Source of the DNA: Planoprotostelium fungivorum
Lineage: Eukaryota; Evosea; Variosea; Cavosteliida; Cavosteliaceae
Length of the DNA: 64,000 nucleotides
Assembly: GCA_003024175.1 (NCBI GenBank)
Contig: MDYQ01000039.1
Coordinates: 62,001 to 126,000 of the forward strand
Direction of reading: 5' to 3'
A model generated the notes under the pieces. That model was not told the origin of the DNA and made no database searches. It saw only the letters and a program-made list of their open reading frames with translations. The translations under genes were made by a program, and so were the position numbers. This document shows positions 51,401 through 63,589 of this stretch, in pieces. The number at the start of each line of letters is the position of its first letter. The first letter of the stretch is position 1.

Positions 51401-53478
51401 AAATTCTGTGATCAGGAACGAATCGAGGAAGATCGAGTGATCACTGACATCACTTCCCACTTGACACATGTATGGATCACTCCACACACCCACGCGATAC
51501 CTATCTCTTCATCACCCTTCCGTAACCCGAAACTCTGTCACTCACAAAGTCTCGTTCGTGGATGGCCAATAGGCGACGGCTGATGTCCACGGGTTTCCTT
51601 GCGTCGTCTTGATGGATACGACGTCTCTGTTGCTGTCGTCGTTGACAGAGATCCTACCGGCAGTACCGTTCCATCTACCATCGTAGAAGAGAGGGGGACC
51701 ACCGTCCGTGCGTGAAGCGTACATGAATTGAAATCGATAAGCTGTATAGGGTCGCAGTGTGACTCTCTGTTCGATGTAATGACAGGACACTGGCTGGTGG
51801 TGAGACGTAGAGAGAGATTGAATCACTCACTCCACTTGGATTGAATCAAGGCGAAATTTGATCTCTTCGTTGAATTGCTGGGCAAGAAGAAACCAGGATT
51901 GCGATACACCGAGATGATGGCTATATTTCCTCACGCACGGTGAGGAAAATATCTTGAAGCAGTTAGGCTCACCCTCCCAACACGGGTAATTGAATGAAGG
52001 ATAATAACCAGATGTGGATCCATCTTCAAAATCCGGGTTAAGGAGAGATCCCGTAGCAGACACTGGAAGAATATCAGAAGAAGAATTGGACGAAAAATGA
52101 AAACACACCGAAACGAGTGTGCCGCAGTGCCGTATGATCGATGAATATGGTCTCGTCGGCAAGGTACAGTGATGATATGGAGATGTTTACGAACGTCAGC
52201 TGATTCAGAGTGAAGGGAAAAGAATGGTCGATCCATGGCGAAGATGAATTGCTGTAGATGGACCAAGAGAGGGAAGAACCAAGAAAAGACAACGTGATAT
52301 TTGCTCCTTGATCTCCGTATATCGATCTTCCGGCAGCTGAGGGGGTGAGTAAGCGAAGGAATGAATGCACGTACCTTGCAGTGTGAAATTATAATAACCA
52401 GCTGTAAGGAGTAGATGCGTGGTAATGGTCGATGTTCTCTGCAAGCTGACGACCATCAGTTGAAATCAGAAGAGACGCCATATAATCGAATGAGAGACTC
52501 ACAATATGAAGGCGGATCGGTTGGCAGTATCGGAAAATCCTCCACCAGTCGACACACCAGTGAGGTTGAGTAGTGGTGGAAGTCCGTACACCCAAGGCGG
52601 GAGGTGACGTGGATGGTACTGAAAGGTAATATTCCCGATCTGTAGGTTGTCGTACATTTCGGTGGGATTTAGACCGTTAAAATAGATGGAGGGCTTGCCG
52701 TACGTGTCGTAATCGACGACGCCATAAGTGCAACCTCTAGATTGACTACCACTACCCGCATAATTGACTCCGACGTAGTAGAAGAACGTGTTGGTCACTT
52801 GGTACATCTGACCTACACGCCAGACCGAAGAGTTGGTGCAGCTGCGGCAGTCGGTGGTGGGACACGAATATCTGATGATGAGTCAGTCGGAACGAAGATA
52901 GGAGAAGGTACCTGGTGATGTATGCGTCTTGTTGGTCCTCTGAACATGAGTCATTTGAGAAGAAATGAGATCGCATCACCTGTCTGTTGGACGCTCATCC
53001 GAGCTACACCCACGAGGGGGTTGGTGTCGTCATATACCGAGCAGTATTGAGACAAAGTTGCTATGATCCGAAAGACATTCACGCATGCCTTCGACTCGCA
53101 GAAGATCTGTAGAACGCCATCATACTGCGTGGGCTGGGATTCGATGGTGACTTCGATTCCGTCCGAACAACCTAGACCCCAGCGGGATTGATTGATGGAA
53201 GGTCCAGTGCAATCCGATGTGTTGAATGTCCATTCTGATCCGCATTAAAACGTCTGACGTGCATGAGACCGCTCACTCGTGACGAAAGAAGAGTTGAAGG
53301 ACCATACGAAGTATAAACCGTTGTCTGTCTCTGGATAACAGAGGCTGGGGTTGATGGGGTAGAAGCTCGCCGATAACATCCATCCGGTGCAACTCTGCCG
53401 CGTGATGACCTGAACGTACTGACTGAAGATCACAGAGATGAAGAGAAGGAGCACGACTATCCTGCGTGAGTGGTGCAT
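48451..53478 (-). CDS. receptor with GPS autoproteolysis motif, one TM helix and pseudokinase
   Basis: The start is MHHSRRIVVLLLFISVIFSQ, a signal peptide. The long ectodomain is Cys-rich and heavily glycosylated and includes a carbohydrate-binding-like block (LLNPDFEDGSTSGYYPSF). At about 49775-49900 there is a GPS motif: CQYWNDSQNGWSTDGC, then CQTNHLTNF, with the HL/T cleavage triad. One membrane helix follows (FIIIIICCVVAAVIMIVIII) with a basic stop-transfer. The cytoplasmic part is a kinase fold: VAVKKFEK and an alphaC Glu are kept, but HRD reads HTL (IVHTLLTPHHVTL) and DFG reads NFS (KVSNFSRC), while APEVV and ADVWSFGLLL are intact. So it is probably catalytically dead. The ectodomain exons are joined by eye and their borders are unsure. 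Confidence 0.65.
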
Positions 53479-53758
53479 CTGGTTGCTCTTGTGAGTGAAA
53501 CCGCGTTAAAATCTCACATGTGATGACATTCCTGTCACGACACTTGACTTCCCCGTCAACGACTTCTCGTTTCAATTTTGCGCTGACGAGCTCATTCACA
53601 CAATATTGAGTCGTCCAGCACCTAAGACTCAAGCATCAAGGATGAATTCTCCCGTCTGCCGATCTATTGGAAGAGAAATTGAGATACCTCCCCACCATCA
53701 GACGAGGACTATAAGCTGCAGAGAGAAGGATCAGAATCAAATGGATCCACGTCGGCTG

Positions 53759-55317
53759 TCACAAGGCGAACGATTTATGAGAACTCGGTCTCCTCTGGTA
53801 GATTTCGGTAACCAGCATGTGCGGCAGCGTCAGAGCGTTGAGTCCGATGAACATGACTCTGGCCATTGCCCCTTCGTCTACGTTCTCGTCCACGGTCAAC
53901 TGTTGTCTCGTCATCATCGTGATCATCGCGATCACCATCGTTCATCTTACCTGCGTACAATACGGTTGTAGAGAATAGAGGAGATAACCCAACGCCACAG
54001 TTGCCACGGTAACCGGTACTGACCTCTTGACAACTCTCTTTGAATGCTCCAAGATGTTCCTCTTCTGGAACGTCTCTTCTTCAAACAATGTGGCGAGCAA
54101 CAGAATGTGCCTGATTGAATGCCAGAGGCAAAAGTAGATGCCGAACGACAGGTGAGAAGTTCGACTGCGACAGAAGAGGAGAGGTAAGACGATGAGCTCC
54201 GCCGTCTTGCTGACGAACAGCTGCTTCGCATCGTTCTGGCCTCTCAATGTGCTCTTGATGTCTCCGACGATGGAGAGGAGAGAGAAGAAGAGGAAAGCGA
54301 AGATGAGGCCGGAGCTGATGGGTCTGCATGTTGCGTCAGTCTTATGATGGAGATCGCAAAGATAATGATGTTCATACCCTCGGATGAGTTGCAGAGTGAC
54401 GTGGTCTGGAGGCAACTCGAGTAATACGGAGATGGATTGCATCATTCGGTGAGGTTGGAAATATAGAGGACAGGCGATGGGAAGTAATCCGTGTGACATC
54501 ACGTCGCTGATGAAGAAGATTGGGTCATTCGGTGATTGGATGCTGCTCGGCATGTCACCCACACCAAAGTGAACTGTGACGATTAGCGATGGAAGACATG
54601 CATATGCCCAACTGATGGAGATGATGACAAAGAACAGGAGGGAGAAGGCTCGGTCGATGTGCCACGAGAGAAAGACGACAGACATCAGGAACAGATATAG
54701 AGGTACGAAAGCGCACCACCAATAGCTGTGGGTGGATGAGTCTGGTGACGATGATGGATCATTCACTTTTTGAATCGGGGCTCAAAGATGGCCTTTCCAA
54801 GGAACCAGTCGAGAGCGCCGTGAGGCAGACCGAAGATGATGACAAAGAGGGCTAACAGGTACAAGTCCACAGATGAAGCCGTTGAAGATATCAGTGGAAC
54901 GATTAGGCTGATGGTAAGCGTGAAGAAGATCATGAAGAAAGAGTGTTGGTAGTAACATCGATTGAACCATTCGGATGAAGCCGGCGTCTGATTTGAGCAT
55001 TGAATATTCATTCCAAACATTACATTACACTCACTTGAGCGACACTGAACGAAGGAAAATCCGCTGGCGTGGAGTGAAAAGGCGAGATCTTCTTCCCAAT
55101 CATCTCGTTTCGATTGATGACATCTTCCAGTACTGATCCGCTCGGCCAGTACTGAGGTGAAATTGTCATGATGAATAAAGAGCGTATATCGTAGTTTCGT
55201 AGTGTCGGGTTGGTGATGAACGAGCGGAATTCGTGATGATGCGCCCGACTTTGTATGTTCCGAAACTTCGTTAGATTTTCTCATTGACAGACAGATGATG
55301 ATAATAGCCGTTGCCAA
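53759..55317 (-). CDS. blh: Brp/Blh-family beta-carotene 15,15'-dioxygenase
   Basis: This polytopic membrane protein carries the Brp/Blh signature: IFGLPHGALDWFLG, VHFGVGD, ISDVMSHGLLPIACPLYF, GIYFCLWHSIRHILLLA and the C-terminal LTLPHMLVTEIYQRR. In the family, His in GxxHGALD, His in HFGxxD and both His of HSxxH hold the iron; all four are present. The enzyme cleaves beta-carotene to two retinal molecules. Splicing removes 54725-54765 after FEPRFK. Another intron near 53895-53950 leads into the last exon, which ends at TGA 53759-53761. The N-terminal 100 residues before the first helix (from MATAIIIICLSMRKS) are not typical of the family, so the true start may lie further inside. Confidence 0.82.
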
Positions 55318-55558
55318 CGTATGTATTGACTCGATATCATCTATAGAAGGTTAGCTCTGTTCACATCACCTCTCCCCGGTGGTCTTGGACTTTTGAATTA
55401 TGAGTTTCATTGTAGATCGATGAATCAAGAAGGCCGAAATTTTGAGAATGCTCTTGTTGCGATCAGGTCGATCTATCGTACAATCAAAGTCACTCGTTCT
55501 TCCTGTCTTCCGACCAGTTGAAATCACTTCATTTCAGAAGCGCTTAACATCAAACAGC
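55318..55558. promoter_or_regulatory. short divergent intergenic region
   Basis: This 240-bp gap separates the divergent blh and ABC-ATPase genes and must hold both promoters. No specific element is recognised. Confidence 0.35.
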
Positions 55559-58182
55559 ATGCCAGGAAGGGGTACGATTATCATTCGATAACGATGTAAT
55601 CGATATAGGTGAGTATTACAAACAAAAGTATGGAGGTGGAAGAGGTGGCAGAGGTGGAGGAAGAGGTGGTCGAGGTGGTCTTGATAATCATCACCAAGAA
55701 TCGTTCCAAGAGAGCTACGTCAGCCAACCATCACAATCAGGTGTGTTCTTTCAGATATCTTTTCACTCTGATGTATGACAGACACCAAACCGAACACATC
55801 ATCCAATGCAGCAACTCAAGACTCACTCGTTCGACTTTTGAGGAGAATAGACGGGCAGAGTTACAACGCTTACAAAGATCTCTACAGAGGTGACATCCTA
55901 CCACCTGTGTAGACAGTGTACATCTCATCGCTGACATCAACTCCAGAACAGAGTTGGAGGTTTCCACAGTTCTCCCTGCACGTCACCCGCGTCCAGTCCG
56001 ATGCCTTCGCTCCCCCCTCTTGCTTCAGAGTTTACGTCCCCGCCGCCGACGCAAAATTTCCACGAGATTTCAGCACCTCACAGATCAGACGCGTCGCCCT
56101 CGCCGACTACCTCCACAGAAATTTTCACGCCAACTGCAGGAGCAACCGCTACGACTACAAAGAAGCATCGGGTGCAGACTCATCGTCTTGAACTTTCCCC
56201 CTCACTCATCACAGGTGGATGGAGTGGATCGAAAGGTGGTGATATCAGCGTCGTGCAGCCTTGTCAGCACGTGATGGAACGCACGGCCGTCGTGGTGCAT
56301 CCTAACGGTGACGTGGAAGCGAGATTCACGGTGGGGCTTCCAGCGAGGGGCAGGACGATCATGGGGGAGATGGCGAGTCAAGTTCTGACGGAGAACGTGA
56401 GTCACATGGTGAGGGAGACGTTGTTGTACGGAGCTTATTCGAACGAATCGAAAGGTGAGATCGGTCGATGGTGATCGCGATCGCGAGATGATGATGATGC
56501 GAGATGATGATGATGATGCAGATGAGATGAAGCAACATATTCTGAGTGTGGAGGATCAAGACAGTTTGAGGGCGAAATTGAAGGAAAAAGGATTAGTCGC
56601 CTTCGTCTGCAACGGCGCCACTCTGCCCAGAATGACGGGAGACAGTGACAAGCCACTGGTGGAGGCAGGAGATGACAAAGTGGTCACCTTTCAGAGCCCG
56701 AAAGACATGGAGGTCTCTTTTGATCTGCCCAATCGGTGAAAACTCACGGAGAAGTGTCAGAAACGTCTGACGAAATGTCACAGAAAAGTCGTTGGCATGG
56801 GGATTCCTGCGGGTATCACCATCCTCGTGGGTGGTGGTTTCCACGGTAAGAGTACTCTACTCAACGCCCTGCAGATTGGTATCTACAATCACATCCCCGT
56901 GAGTCGTCTCATGACATCAGCGTTTTCGTATCATCATGAGAGAATTATCACTTCATATCATCGATCATGACATAGTGATCGTTCGATCATCATCCAACAT
57001 CATCACATCATCACACATCATCACACATCATCATACATCATCACATCATCATCATCATCATCATCATTTCATCCATACTAATACAGTACACAGGGTGACG
57101 GCAGAGAATTCGTCGTGACCGAAAACTCAGCCGTCAAGATCCGATCAGAAGACGGAAGGTCCGTCCAATCGGTGGACATCTCTCCGTTCATCTCTAACCT
57201 TCCCTACGGTAAAGACACAAAGTCATTCTCCACCACTAACGCTTCGGGCTCCACTTCACAGGGTGACGAATGATGACGTCACGATCCGTCATCTGATGGA
57301 CTCAGCGGCGAACGTGATGGAGTATTTAGAGATGGGATGCACGACCCTGTTGATTGACGAAGACACGTCGGCGACGAACTTCATGATGAGAGATGAGAGG
57401 ATGCAGATGTTGGTGTCTGACGAGTGTGAACCCATCACTCCATTCTCTTATCGGGTGAGATTTTCCTCGGATGTCGTTTGTCATTTTATTGTATTTTATT
57501 CTCGCTCACGCGGCAACAGGTGAGAGAGCTGAGAGAAGCGGGTGTCTCATGCATCATCGTAATCGGAGGCTCAGGTCAATACTTTGGTATAGCCGACCAC
57601 GTCTGTAAGTCTTCCCCGTTCCTTCTTATTCCTTCTATCTCGCTCACCATCATCGCAGTGATGGCCAACAGCTACCGGTACACCGTCGTCACAGACAAGG
57701 CGAAAGACATTGCAAAGATGTTCGAAGAGAGAGAGAAATTAGAACCGACGAAAAAGAAGTCAAAGAAGACAAACCTTCATTGGACCGACAGAAAGTCTAA
57801 AGTTCGTGTATCTGATGAAAGATGGGTCGCCGATCGACATGGGTACCTGAGAAGTAAAGACTCGCCCGAGTTGGACCTGTCCCTCGTAGAGCAGCTGGTG
57901 GATATCGGACAGACTAAGTTCATCGGCAACCTCTTTGAGAATAAGGTGATGATGTGAGAATCTCGGATGACGCGATCGAACATGTCACAGTTGATGGGCA
58001 AGTTGAATGAGACGACGAAAAACATGAAGGACATGGGAGAAGAGATGGACAAACAGATGGACGAGAAAGGAATCGACGTCTTCAACCATCAACAAGTGGG
58101 GACGCTCGTCCGACCCAGAAGATACGAGATACTCGCCGCCATCAACCGAGATCGTTCGACACCCTTCACACAGACGAAATAA
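55559..58182 (+). CDS. MRB1590-type predicted ATPase of the ABC class
   Basis: The protein matches the 'predicted ATPase of the ABC class' family. Walker A is GGGFHGKSTLLNAL (about 56825-56870), Walker B is CTTLLIDEDTSATNFM (about 57340-57385), and a conserved VSCIIVIGGSGQYFGIADHV block follows. The catalytic part is preceded by ARFTVGLPARGRTIMGEMA, typical of this family. The trypanosome member MRB1590 belongs to an RNA-editing-associated complex, and bacterial members are uncharacterised. Here the N-terminus is an RGG box (KYGGGRGGRGGGRGGRGG), so RNA binding is likely. The start is MPGRG at 55559, with an intron right after. Further introns include CATCAT-repeat stretches at about 56455-56520 and 56900-57090. 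The stop is TAA at 58180-58182 after FTQTK. Confidence 0.85.
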
Positions 58183-58512
58183 AGACTCCCAACAGCATCG
58201 CATGCGATCATGCAAAAGTCAACGGTGCACGTGTCAGCACTCAACGGGGCTAAGGTCTATCTCCGGGAAAGACAGCGGGCTCCCGGATTTATTGTACCGG
58301 AGTTGTAATCGATTACAACTACTGAGTGTCTATCGATCCAAGGAAAGAACTTCCTTCCCCGCACGGAGAAAAAACAGAAGCGAGAGACGCAGCTGAAGGA
58401 CACGAACGGCCACAGAGGTCCCTCATCTTCACCAGAGACTCTTCGTCCGCAGACTGAGACAGGGGGGAACCTAAATTTTCCTTTTTTCCCGACACAAGAT
58501 AGACGGTTGGCG
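58183..58512. other. intergenic, with a 20-bp palindrome
   Basis: No gene is seen in this 330-bp stretch. It holds the perfect palindrome AGTTGTAATCGATTACAACT at 58301-58320. Overlapping short frames in all phases lack conserved features. Confidence 0.4.
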
Positions 58513-60948
58513 ATGATGAACCCGAATGCTATGAGGCCGGGTGAAAACGGGAGGAACAGAGGATCAGTCGAGGCTTTCCCATCAGAAGAGGTCCGCATGC
58601 AGATGCTGGCGGCACCTCTCAACACCGGGCTCAATCACCAGCAATTGGTCAACTCCATGCAGATCCCTCAGAACGGGATACAACAGCAACAACAGCAGCA
58701 GCAACAGCAGCAGACACAGGGAGAACTCTCGATGTGGAACAACTTTATGTCTGATGTGATCTTTCCCAGCTCTCTCACAGACCCGAGGTGAGAGAGACAC
58801 GAACATCATGCAGTGATTCATAAATGGCCACTGACACAACTGTAGATTCAATCTCGAATGTCCAGAAGATGAAGTTTGGATTCCGTCTGATCAGACGATA
58901 CATTGGGGAAGGCGTCCACACTATGTCTATCCACAGATGAAGATGAATCGAAGAGAAGATCTCAGTTCCATCCCAAGAGGCAGTCGCCTGGTGGCCAAGC
59001 TGTGTTTCTGTGATTGGACGTGGGATGAAGACAGAGGCATGACTGTAGAAGACACAACGAGGAAATCACAACGACCAGGTGAACATAATCACGTCCACAA
59101 TGCAACACATGACTGAATACGCGAGCAGATCCCAGTTGTACGTCTTGTTTCGAAGAAGACAAGACGATGGTTCCATTCGAGAGAGGTGTCGCCACCTTCA
59201 GACATCTCCGCATATCGAAGAACATCAAACTGAAGAAGACCGAGATGTTCACCGTCAATGTTTTGGGATTCGAGATCGGTGATTCTTTGCAACATGGATC
59301 ACGATACGTATCATCCGCACATCACCATCTCGATCGACATCTGAACGAGATCAGGTTACCACAATCTATTCAACAAGATCCCATTCAAATCTTTAGACAT
59401 CTACCTCTCGAAGCCAGTCAAAATTCACATCGTCGCGCACAAGGGCAGCGTCAAGCTCATGCAAAAACATGGCATCTTGCCCATGACGCTATCACCCACA
59501 TCATCATCTCGAGATGGAGAGATCTTGTCTTCTCCCATCTCATCTGAACCTGAACCTGACACACCACCCTCTCCAGGCCAACTCAACGTGTCCGCTCAGA
59601 AGGTGAGATGAGAAAAAAAAGAGTCGGGCGACGGGAATCGAAGCGTGGTCACGGGCTGACGATCGGCAGAGATATCTCTCTTCGCCCGCCCCAGAAGAAA
59701 ATTTCGGACAACAGAACAAGAGAGTGAAGAATCAGAGCGAGAGCCAGATGAGAGACGAGATCTTGGAAGAGATGACTCTCATGCAAGGTCAGCTGGACGT
59801 TCTGAAGCGTAAAGTCGAAAACCTGCTCACGTACCAATCCGTCCCCAGGGTGAGCCCTTCATTCCACGAGTCATTTAAAATGATAAAAATTGACATTTCT
59901 TCTCCAGGTCCCCCCCCGTACGATTCGAATCACTTGCACCATTGACAGAGTCAAACCCTCTTCTTTCATCTTCAACGCCTTCCGCACGAAGAATCTAGAA
60001 GTCGGTGTCAATCTCATCCGAACCTTCAACTTCAACGTGAACGACAGAAATTCGAACGGCTACACGATACTGCACGTCGCGGCGAAGCACGCTTTTCCGG
60101 AGGGAGTGCAGTGGTGCATCGCCAACGGTGTGTCGATCAATGCGTACACGAATTTGAGGTGTACGGCACTGCATCTGGCCTACCTGAGAAACGAGAAATC
60201 TGTCAGGAAGATGTTGAAAGAGGCCAAGGCCGATACGGAGGTGAGATTTCGGTGGAATTTCAGTGAAATTTCGCGGCAATTTGCACGGGCGTGACGGTAA
60301 AAAAAGGTGGTGAACGTGTGGGGATTGAAACCGAGAGATTATCGCAACAATCGAAGGGCTATTTTGAGGCCCATCCCGGAAGCTGCACACAGCGTCGAAG
60401 TCGAATTGGAAGGCTACGACATCACCATGGAGATCAGAATTTGGTTTGCCGCGCGAATCAATTGGTTGGAGGTGAGAAGCGTTGTAGATGGAGTCCTGAG
60501 GCAATTCAGGTCTTGAAGATATACATCGAACAGTTGTCGTGTGACGTGGATGTGAAAAATCCGAACGGGCAGACGCCGCTCATGTGTGCCTGCGAACACA
60601 GACAAGAAGAGGTGATCATCACATCATCCATCACATCCATCATCATCGGAGTACATCCACATGCTGACGTCCACACTTCAGGTCGTGAGGTACCTCCTCA
60701 GTATGGGTGCAGACGTCAACGCGAGAGACATACACGATTCCACACCTCTCCACTACGCATACATGAGCTTCGATCAGAACCGAGCCATCCTCTCCATGTT
60801 ACAGACCGCAGGTGAAGTACTGTACTCTCCTCTCTCTCAGCGTTCAACAGGTGCGGACCCTACCGTGAAGAACATTTTCAATCGAACACCGCAATGGTAC
60901 AGAAATAAGACGTTAGACAACCACTGGAATCCAATCTGGAACATCTAA
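58513..60948 (+). CDS. polyQ and ankyrin-repeat protein, possible transcription regulator
   Basis: The start is MMNPNAMRPGENGRNRG. A glutamine run of about ten residues lies at 58680-58712, followed by a beta-rich domain (PEDEVWIPSDQTIHWGRRPH; GSRLVAKLCFCDWTWDEDRG; FERGVATFRHLRISKNIKLK; TEMFTVNVLGFEIGD). A coiled-coil helix (RDEILEEMTLMQGQLDVLKR) precedes ankyrin repeats: NGYTILHVAAKHAFPEGVQW, LRCTALHLAYLRNEKSVRK, NGQTPLMCACEHRQEEV, DSTPLHYAYMSFDQNR. PolyQ plus an Ig-like beta domain plus ankyrins recalls Rel/NF-kB- or CudA-type regulators, but I cannot prove the beta domain's family. The stop is TAA at 60946-60948. Confidence 0.6.
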
Positions 60949-61023
60949 AGAAGAGGAGGAGAGAGAAAACGTGACGCGTGAGACGTGAAATGAAGAGTGT
61001 AGCACAGTTGATGTCTCTCGTCT

Positions 61024-63343
61024 TTACTTGTGAGGTTGGTGCGGTGCCTGTGTGGGATCGTAGGCCACTAGATTCCAATTCTTCAGCTTCATCCTTCCCT
61101 CTGGATTTTTCAATCGATCGATGACATACTCTTGTATGCCTGCGTGTCGTTCAGCTCAGAGGATGACTTTTCCGTGTTCGCAAGAGTGTAATCTCACCGC
61201 AGTTGGGTGTCACTTCTAACCCGAGCACACCAGCCTCGTCTAGATACTGCAATCTACCTCTGAACAGTTTGTACGGAACCTGACACAGTGTCAATCGTAA
61301 CAGAATGAGCGTGAAGAGTAGAGGTTGAGATGAAAGAATGGGTTTCACTTGGTGCGTGACGACTAAGACGGATCTACCGGCGTAATCTCTGCAGATCTTC
61401 TCCAAGAAGAGATGGACTCGGATTTCTACTGCGGGATAGTTTTCTCCACCGGGGAACTTGTACCAGTACCTTCCGTCCCTCTTTCGAATGGAGACTTCTT
61501 CCGGAAATTTCTCCTGTTTCTCTGTTCAGTCTCATGTGTACAAAGACGTGATGATGATCACAGTGATGATGATAATGATGATGTGATTATGAAAATGTTG
61601 ATGATGATCGTGATGATAACGATGATGATAATGTTGATCAATGGTGATCTGATGTGATGTGATGACGAACCTTGACACTCTTATCATCTAAACCGTGTAA
61701 TCTTCCAAATTCCTTCTCTCTCAACCAATTATCCGTGTACTGTTTCAGATTGTAAGGTAACTCCTTCCTGATCAGCTCGGCTGCACACGTTCATTCTACG
61801 TCTCAAGACATGATCACCTGTGTCCATCGCCCTCTGATAAGGTGAAGAGAAGCAGATGTCAAACTTCTCCCCTCCCGCCAGATATTTACCCGTCTCCGTC
61901 GCTTGCCATCTACAACGATTTAATTTTCCAAATTCCATTTTATCTCTCTCACCTCCCCAGCGGCGTCAGCTTGATGTCCGCATCTACTACCTCTCAGTGA
62001 TCACGTGACCATCACATCGTCACCTCTGACGCTGGACAGTGCGTCTATATTTGGATCCATCAGATCCAAGGCTGCGTTCTGTTCGGACTGTCCGTGACGG
62101 ATGATGACCAATCTTTTGGGCCACTTCGGCCTCACATTCGAATAGAACCTGCTGTCCAGAGAGGGCATCGAACTGCTGCGAGCCTGTCCCAATTTATATG
62201 AATAAAATGTGGATCATCGATTTTAAATCGCTCCCACCATGTGATTGTCTGTGTGGGCGCAGAATGGTTGAGCTAAGACTTGTTGGTTGTTCAATATGAT
62301 CGATGCGTTGCGGTTCAATTTGTGTCTGCTCTCGTCAACTTCATGATGACCTGACACTCACCTCTTCAACTTCTCTTCCTCGTCGATTGTGGGCCTCTTT
62401 ACGATGGACATGGTCTGATACACGTCAAGAACCATCCTCTATATCTTCCTCACCTTTCCAGACTCCGTCAGCCTCCTCTTTCGGTTGGTGATGACGGGTG
62501 CATCACGGTTCACGTTTGCCTTCTGAGGCGATTCAGAGTATTCGATGGGTGCAGGGGGTGTAGAAGGTCTCTTGGCTGGTGTGGCCGTGCTCGATCTGGC
62601 GACATGAGATGAGATGAGAATGATTGAAAACGATTGAAATGGAAGGCGAGGGACTCACTTGATCTGTTGCTTCTTTCTCTCCAGTTCATCTCGATAATCG
62701 TCATCGAGATGATCGATGGATGAGAGAGCGAGGGTGAAGGAGAGGATGGGTTTGTCACGTTCGTCTGTTTCTAACTCTTCGATGCGAGAGAGGAGAGGTA
62801 ATGATTCGTTCTCGACCTGTTCGATGGTGATTCACGATTTGAGATGGAGGAATGAAGATCACCTTTCCGATGATCATGTATTTGCCCTGCAGACTGTTGC
62901 AAGCATCGAGAGAAACGATTATGTCGCCTCCCCTTGCAAGAGCGACGACACCTCTTCCGTCGAAAGACAATCCAGAATTGGGTGGAAAATCGAAGAGGGT
63001 CACCTCTTCTGTGTGAATGTTAATGATGCATTTTCGGTTGGACGCTATTCGGTATCACCTCGGTTGTTCGTTCCAAATGCAAAGAGAAAGTTCTTGATGA
63101 CACGATGAACAGACACATTGGCGTATTGTCCAGATAGAACGAGGGTGAAGAACTTCTCTAAGACGTAACACACCTGAATCATATCATTTCAAAGATCTAT
63201 GAAATCCCTACCTCTGGAGTGTTACTCCTCGTTATCATATCCAACTGCGTCGTATGTGAGATAATCACGTGATGGAATCATAATGCCTCACCCTCAATGT
63301 TCCGATTGTGGTAGTGAAGGTTAGTGTGCTGGGGTGCTCCATC
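61024..63343 (-). CDS. cyclophilin (CWC27-like) joined to histidine phosphatase, fusion or two adjacent genes
   Basis: N-terminal part (63343 to about 62500): a diverged cyclophilin, TLTFTTTIGTLR, VLEKFFTLVLSGQYANVSVH, GRGVVALARGGDIIVSLDAC and GKYMIIGKV, then an acidic coiled tail (DDDYRDELERKKQQIKS) and Pro/Ser-rich sequence. This fits CWC27-like spliceosomal cyclophilins; the active-site FHRV..FMIQGGD is changed to VHRVIKNFLFAFG, so isomerase activity is doubtful. C-terminal part (about 62420 to 61024): histidine-phosphatase/phosphoglycerate-mutase fold with RLVIIRHGQSEQN, FSSPYQRAMDT, FGRLHGL, PGGENY and VLVVTHQ; both catalytic His residues are kept. All introns between the halves preserve the frame, but without splicing at about 62447-62484 the cyclophilin would end in VRKI, and MSIVKRPTID could start a second gene. 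Confidence 0.6.
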
Positions 63344-63589
63344 TCATGAGATCGTGTGTAACGATGTTGTGAAGATCTTGAACGAATCTACAACATACTG
63401 ACATCACAAGCAATTTGCGGCTTTATTTGTGCACAAGCGAAGAGAAGACGTCCGTGTAAGATCGATCTATTGTACAGCGTATACAACACCGACATCCTTT
63501 GTCTTTGGATAGAAATGCTATGCTTTTCATCACCATCACGGCACGATCTGATAAGATCGCATAGACATGACAACAGACTTTACAATTTA

